Shown piece by piece: positions 60,186 to 64,000 of a DNA stretch of 64,000 nt (positions are counted from its first letter, which is position 1; each line of letters opens with the position of its first letter). The notes beneath the pieces are model-generated. The model saw nothing but the letters and a program-made list of their open reading frames with translations, had not been told where the DNA came from and searched no databases. This DNA is from Liolophura sinensis (Eukaryota > Mollusca > Polyplacophora > Chitonida > Chitonidae): assembly GCF_032854445.1 (NCBI RefSeq), contig NC_088304.1, positions 20,969,704-21,033,703 of the forward strand, given 5' to 3'. Position numbers and translations under genes: made by a program.

Positions 60186-61457
60186 TATATATTTTAAAAT
60201 GGAGCTAGTTTACTAGTTTGAAACTACTTCTGGGTTGATCAAAGTACATGTAACTTTATCAAAGTCAAGGTGGAGTGCTTTAACAACGCCAACAGATGAC
60301 GGAAAGTTCATTCTTAATAATTTTCTTGAAATATGTGGAGAAATGCACGGTATTATCAGCATAAATGTATATTCAAGTATATTAGTCATACGTCGAATGT
60401 GTATTAACATATATATTTTTAAATAGAGCTAGTTTACTAGTTTGAAACTACTTCTGGGTTGATCAAAGTACATGTAACTTTATCAAAGTCAACGTGGAGT
60501 GCTTTAACAACGCCAACAGATGACGGAAAGTTCATTCTTAAAAGTAATTTAAATAAATCCGAAATATTAAATAATACATCACTGTATGTCATTTGTTGGA
60601 GTCTCACATTACTCTAAATTTTGAATATTATCATTGGAAATGGAGACTCCTACTCAAATTTCCTGCACTCTTTTTGATATTTGTCCAGTCCACTGAGTTA
60701 AATCATACTCTCACTTGTGAAAAATCATGCATGGTATAGTAATTTTTTATAACATTGGTCTTTAAACACAGGTTCGGTATTAAACATAACATGACTCTTC
60801 CTCATCAATTATTATTTACATTTCCTATTCACGTGGAGCATTTCATTTCACTGCGTCTTGACTGAAAACAAATGTATTTAAATTACAATGTCATTCTCAT
60901 CAGTCTGGTGTGTATATGAAGTTGCCTAACGACATGACGATATATATTTACTATTGATAACTATTATACAAACCAAAATAATAGAAATTGTAAAATAATC
61001 AAGGCCATCCATATTTTACTCAGTAAGAGACTACTTTAACAACAACACTTCAGGTGTATACACCAGACGTACAGGCGCCATGAGTTAATCAGCTTAACCC
61101 ACTGAGGCTGTCCGCAGATAAAATCCTGCCATGCCATTAATAGCCACTCTTTTTGGTTTGTGGCAACAAAATGAAATACGCCTATCGAAATAGTTGTTTC
61201 AATACACGTTACAAGTGTAATGTTTAATGAATATCAGACTGATAAGAATGGCTTTGTAATTTACATCCATTTGTTGCCGGCCAAGACGCAGTCAAATAAA
61301 GGGCAGGGATCAGTGATTAATATACTTGACGTTGTGTAATCTGTGTTGAGCTTGGAGGGTTCTAATTTTCTTCTTCAGATTTACATATATGGATATATCT
61401 GTAATCTACTATGGGAGTCCTCCAATGAGCATAAAATTGCAAGATTACAAAGTTTAT

Positions 61458-61781
61458 GGGACTGATAGCACAGTTGGTAGAGCGTCCGCTTCGGGAGCGG
61501 TAAATCCAGGGTCTTAAAAGAGCAATTTGTAACTTCATTGCTTGGGGTTCAGCATGAAGGGGATAGTGCAACTGCTGGTTGACACGTATCAGTATAATGG
61601 CCCGGGTGAGCGGCTTACTTGCTTTCGGTAAGGCGTCTCAGTTTAGCAGCAGTAGATAAAAGAGCGTTGGAAATCCATCGTGCAACTAGGAGACACATTA
61701 CATGCACTCTAAAGATTCCTTCGTCGTCATATGAGTACGGTTAAGTACGAAACCCCAGGCACTCACTCACCCAAAAGTTAT
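61458..61781 (+). mobile_element. tRNA-derived SINE, family A, unit 3
   Basis: 'GGGACTGATAGCACAGTTGG', 'AGAGCGTCCGCTTCGGGAGC', 'GGTAAATCCAGGGTC', body and 'GGTTAAGTACGAAACCCCAG'. This is the copy with the best A and B boxes. Confidence 0.8.
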
Positions 61782-61797
61782 GAGACAAGCAGATTGC

Positions 61798-61887
61798 ATC
61801 AATAAAAATAAATAAAAAAAAATAAAAAAATATAAATCAATAAAAAATAAAAATCAATAAATAACTAAAATAAATAAATAAATATTC
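61798..61887. repeat. A-rich simple sequence at the unit 3/4 junction
   Basis: Repeats of AATAAAA/AATCAATAAA replace the M4-SINE B interval present in units 1 and 2. It probably derives from the SINE B tail after a deletion. Confidence 0.7.
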
Positions 61888-64000
61888 ATACATGTATATT
61901 CTTTCTCGTCGCCACATCATCAAAGCTTATAGTCAAACAAGCTAGCAGATTGCACATAGCTGTAGCACCTGAGGCTCCGCTGGACAATGATTGGGCTTTG
62001 ATGGCTCCATTGTTAACCAATTGTCTATGTGTGTAAATCGGCAGGGTTACCATTACGTGTGACCGCTCAGTGTAACATTTGTGCACGTGTGACCATTATT
62101 TCAGCTGACTTTAAATTATCTCTGAACTCATACTCCAGTATCCTTTAATACAACTTTAAGGTATGACTCATTTACTTTTCAAAACAATGTAGAATTTAAG
62201 CACTTTTTTCAGCATTACAAATTCTGGATGAAATTACTCAAAATAAGTAAGTCCAACACGAAGCATTTAGAAATACATTGTCGAGAATAATGTCAGATGT
62301 TATTCATTTGATTGTTGTCAAATATTTCAATTCCACTGTGATTTTACCATGCACTGGGCTAAAACAGTTCATTGCCGTTGGTCAACACAAACCAAACGAT
62401 GTTATGCTTCTTAGTCAATCAGCCTTGCACTGTATGTAAATCAAGAAAGATAGATTTTTTTTACAGTGTTGCAGGATTTTATCTGCGAGCCATTTCCATG
62501 GGGCTGATTAACTTTTGGCTCCTAAAAATCTGGTATATACCTGAGAGGTTTTCTTAATATAGATACTCATTTAATAAATATGTATTGAGGTGATTATTTA
62601 ATAATTCCTTTTATGTTCATTTGGATTTGAATTATCATTGGTAAATATATACAACCAGCTATATTAACGTACTTGCATTACACACGCAGTGAATTCCAGA
62701 CTCATAAAAATTGGCAATCATCACACAAATATAACTACAGGATATACAATGAGCACCCATTATATCAGATTTATTAAACGAATGGTGTAATTTTCTATTT
62801 GTTCGGAGCCTTTGGCTAGTAACAAAAGAAAACTACATCACTGTTAATTACGAATTCAATCTCATACCGTGTTCGATGTGGAAAAAAGAATGAACTAGAT
62901 CTAAGATCTAATTTTGAGATAGGCCTACACCAGTTGCAGACGAATAAATACACACCAGACAACCTTTTGGTGCTCTACAAAGAAGTAAAGTCAGTTTGTA
63001 AGTGTTTAGTTTCGCTAAAATCTGATACTGAGGCATACTACTGTCGTTGACGCCTGACGCAGTGAAGGTTCAACTCGTGTTTGCGAATACCTTCTTTTAG
63101 GCGTGTACAGTTTGAAACATTTCCTTCCTTTCACAAACCTTGGCTTTTTTTACATTTCATGAAGATAAATTATATTCTCATCCAGTGTACCAAGATCTTA
63201 ACCACTTTGGGAACAAGAAACCGCTATCAGGGTGTAGTAAGTGGTCGTCAGCTTGTTTATTGTTTTTTTCACGGCAACAAACAACAGAAGTAGTCTGGTA
63301 TGCAATTGTACTTTTTCATTGAATAAGTTTCTCGATAAAAGTTCAGTTGACTAATCAAAATTTCGGGTAACTATATAACAAGTGGTGTATTAAAAATTTA
63401 CATCACTATTCTTTTATAGCTGAAACGGGCAAATTATCGGATAAAATACAAATATTTCCGTCTATATTCAATTTATAACTGTTACCTGAACGTACACAAA
63501 GCCATATGTTGCATGTAAATGTAAAAGTGTGACAATAATAGACTTAGACGCGCGATCAATATTATGTTAACCACAATAGATATGTCCGATTGTCACAAAA
63601 TTAAATGTCCAATTTGAGTCGATCTACAGAGTCAGGTAAGTGCCATGTCTGTCGATTAGGATTTATACATTTACCACTAGTAAACCATGAGAGACGTGCT
63701 ATGCATGTGTAACAAATGATACCGAACTGGGCCAAGTGGTTTTACATTCAAAGCCTTGATAAAAATCAGAACCTGGCGTGAGAGAATCACGAGGTGTTAT
63801 ATCTATCATGTGTCAAATGCTTAAAGAGACACGGGCTGGCGATATCTTTATCATGTATGGAGTCTTATACGTAATTTTGGTACAATCTACATGTACAGCC
63901 TCGACGGTAAAGCGTTGGTTGACATGGAGACCCTGACATTTCGGTGGCCATCTGTGTGAGTCCACGTGAAGGCTAACACAAAGTCTTACAGAGAGTTACC
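61888..64000 (+). repeat. Tandem array unit 4 (partial)
   Basis: Continues the array with module M1 and the sequence downstream of the bHLH gene; it matches 51107-53215 almost base for base. By offset, the stop codon of a fourth bHLH gene should lie about 0.5 kb past the right edge. Confidence 0.88.

Larger units (their letters stand above)
58566..60545 (+). repeat. 224-bp duplication of unit 3, first copy split by Tc1
   Basis: The first copy is 58566-58649 plus 60186-60327; the second copy starts at 60328. Spacing 1762 equals 224 plus 1538 (1536-bp element plus the 2-bp target duplication), so the insertion is clean. Confidence 0.85.
51107..61887 (+). repeat. Tandem array unit 3 (10,781 bp)
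   Basis: Same backbone, with the following changes: a Tc1-like insertion (58650-60185), two copies of the 224-bp segment, loss of about 0.6 kb around 56690 (the sequence matching about 35245-35415 and nearby), and loss of about 1 kb after 61430 (unit 1 38455-39450). About 0.6 kb including SINE B and most of M4 is also missing near 61799, replaced by A-rich sequence. bHLH copy 3 is intact. Confidence 0.88.

Overview
The window looks like nuclear DNA of a marine mollusc, most likely a bivalve. It is AT-rich and intron-bearing, with microsatellites and homopolymer runs. It carries many copies of tRNA-headed SINEs whose 3' ends read 'GTACGGCGTAAAACACCAAT' plus an AATAAATAAAT tail, a type I associate with bivalves. 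No bacterial-style operon, rRNA or CRISPR array is seen. The organism call is inference; the element structures are seen directly.

Left part (1 to about 29.77 kb): single-copy, repeat-rich DNA. Two exons of a C-type lectin-like gene run off the left edge on the minus strand (1-191 and 1416-1692; splice sites and phases agree). Then come a tyrosine-recombinase fragment (2271-2513), a 200-N gap inside a repeat (5400-5599) and a broken Ty3/gypsy integrase relic (5945-6930). From 28.1 down to 18.6 kb, five minus-strand exons with matching phases encode an unrecognised single-pass membrane protein: Cys-containing ectodomain, Ser/Thr stalk, transmembrane helix, short basic tail. One of its exons has a damaged second copy lodged inside a SINE at 24.8-25.1 kb. 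SINE fragments and an unclassified dispersed repeat fill much of the rest.

Right part (29,772 to the right edge): a head-to-tail array of units of 10,715, 10,620 and 10,781 bp, plus the first 2.1 kb of a fourth. Each complete unit carries one intronless minus-strand gene for a 273-281 aa protein with a C-terminal bHLH domain. Its helix 1-loop-helix 2 resembles the Fer3/FERD3L branch (the PTF1A relatives), but the Asn of the basic region is Thr and the N-terminal half is Cys-rich and unfamiliar. The three coding regions stay open. Copy 1 has lost its ATG through an 11-bp deletion, copy 2 has a degraded TATA box, and copy 3 keeps both. The upstream region of the gene exists as several older, diverged modules within each unit, so the present array seems built on an earlier round of duplication. 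A Tc1-like element with perfect 28-bp inverted repeats and a disabled transposase sits only in unit 3.

The best candidate for something undescribed is this tandem, differentially decaying Fer3-like bHLH cluster and its module-built flanks. A fourth gene copy is predicted to start within about 0.5 kb beyond the right edge.
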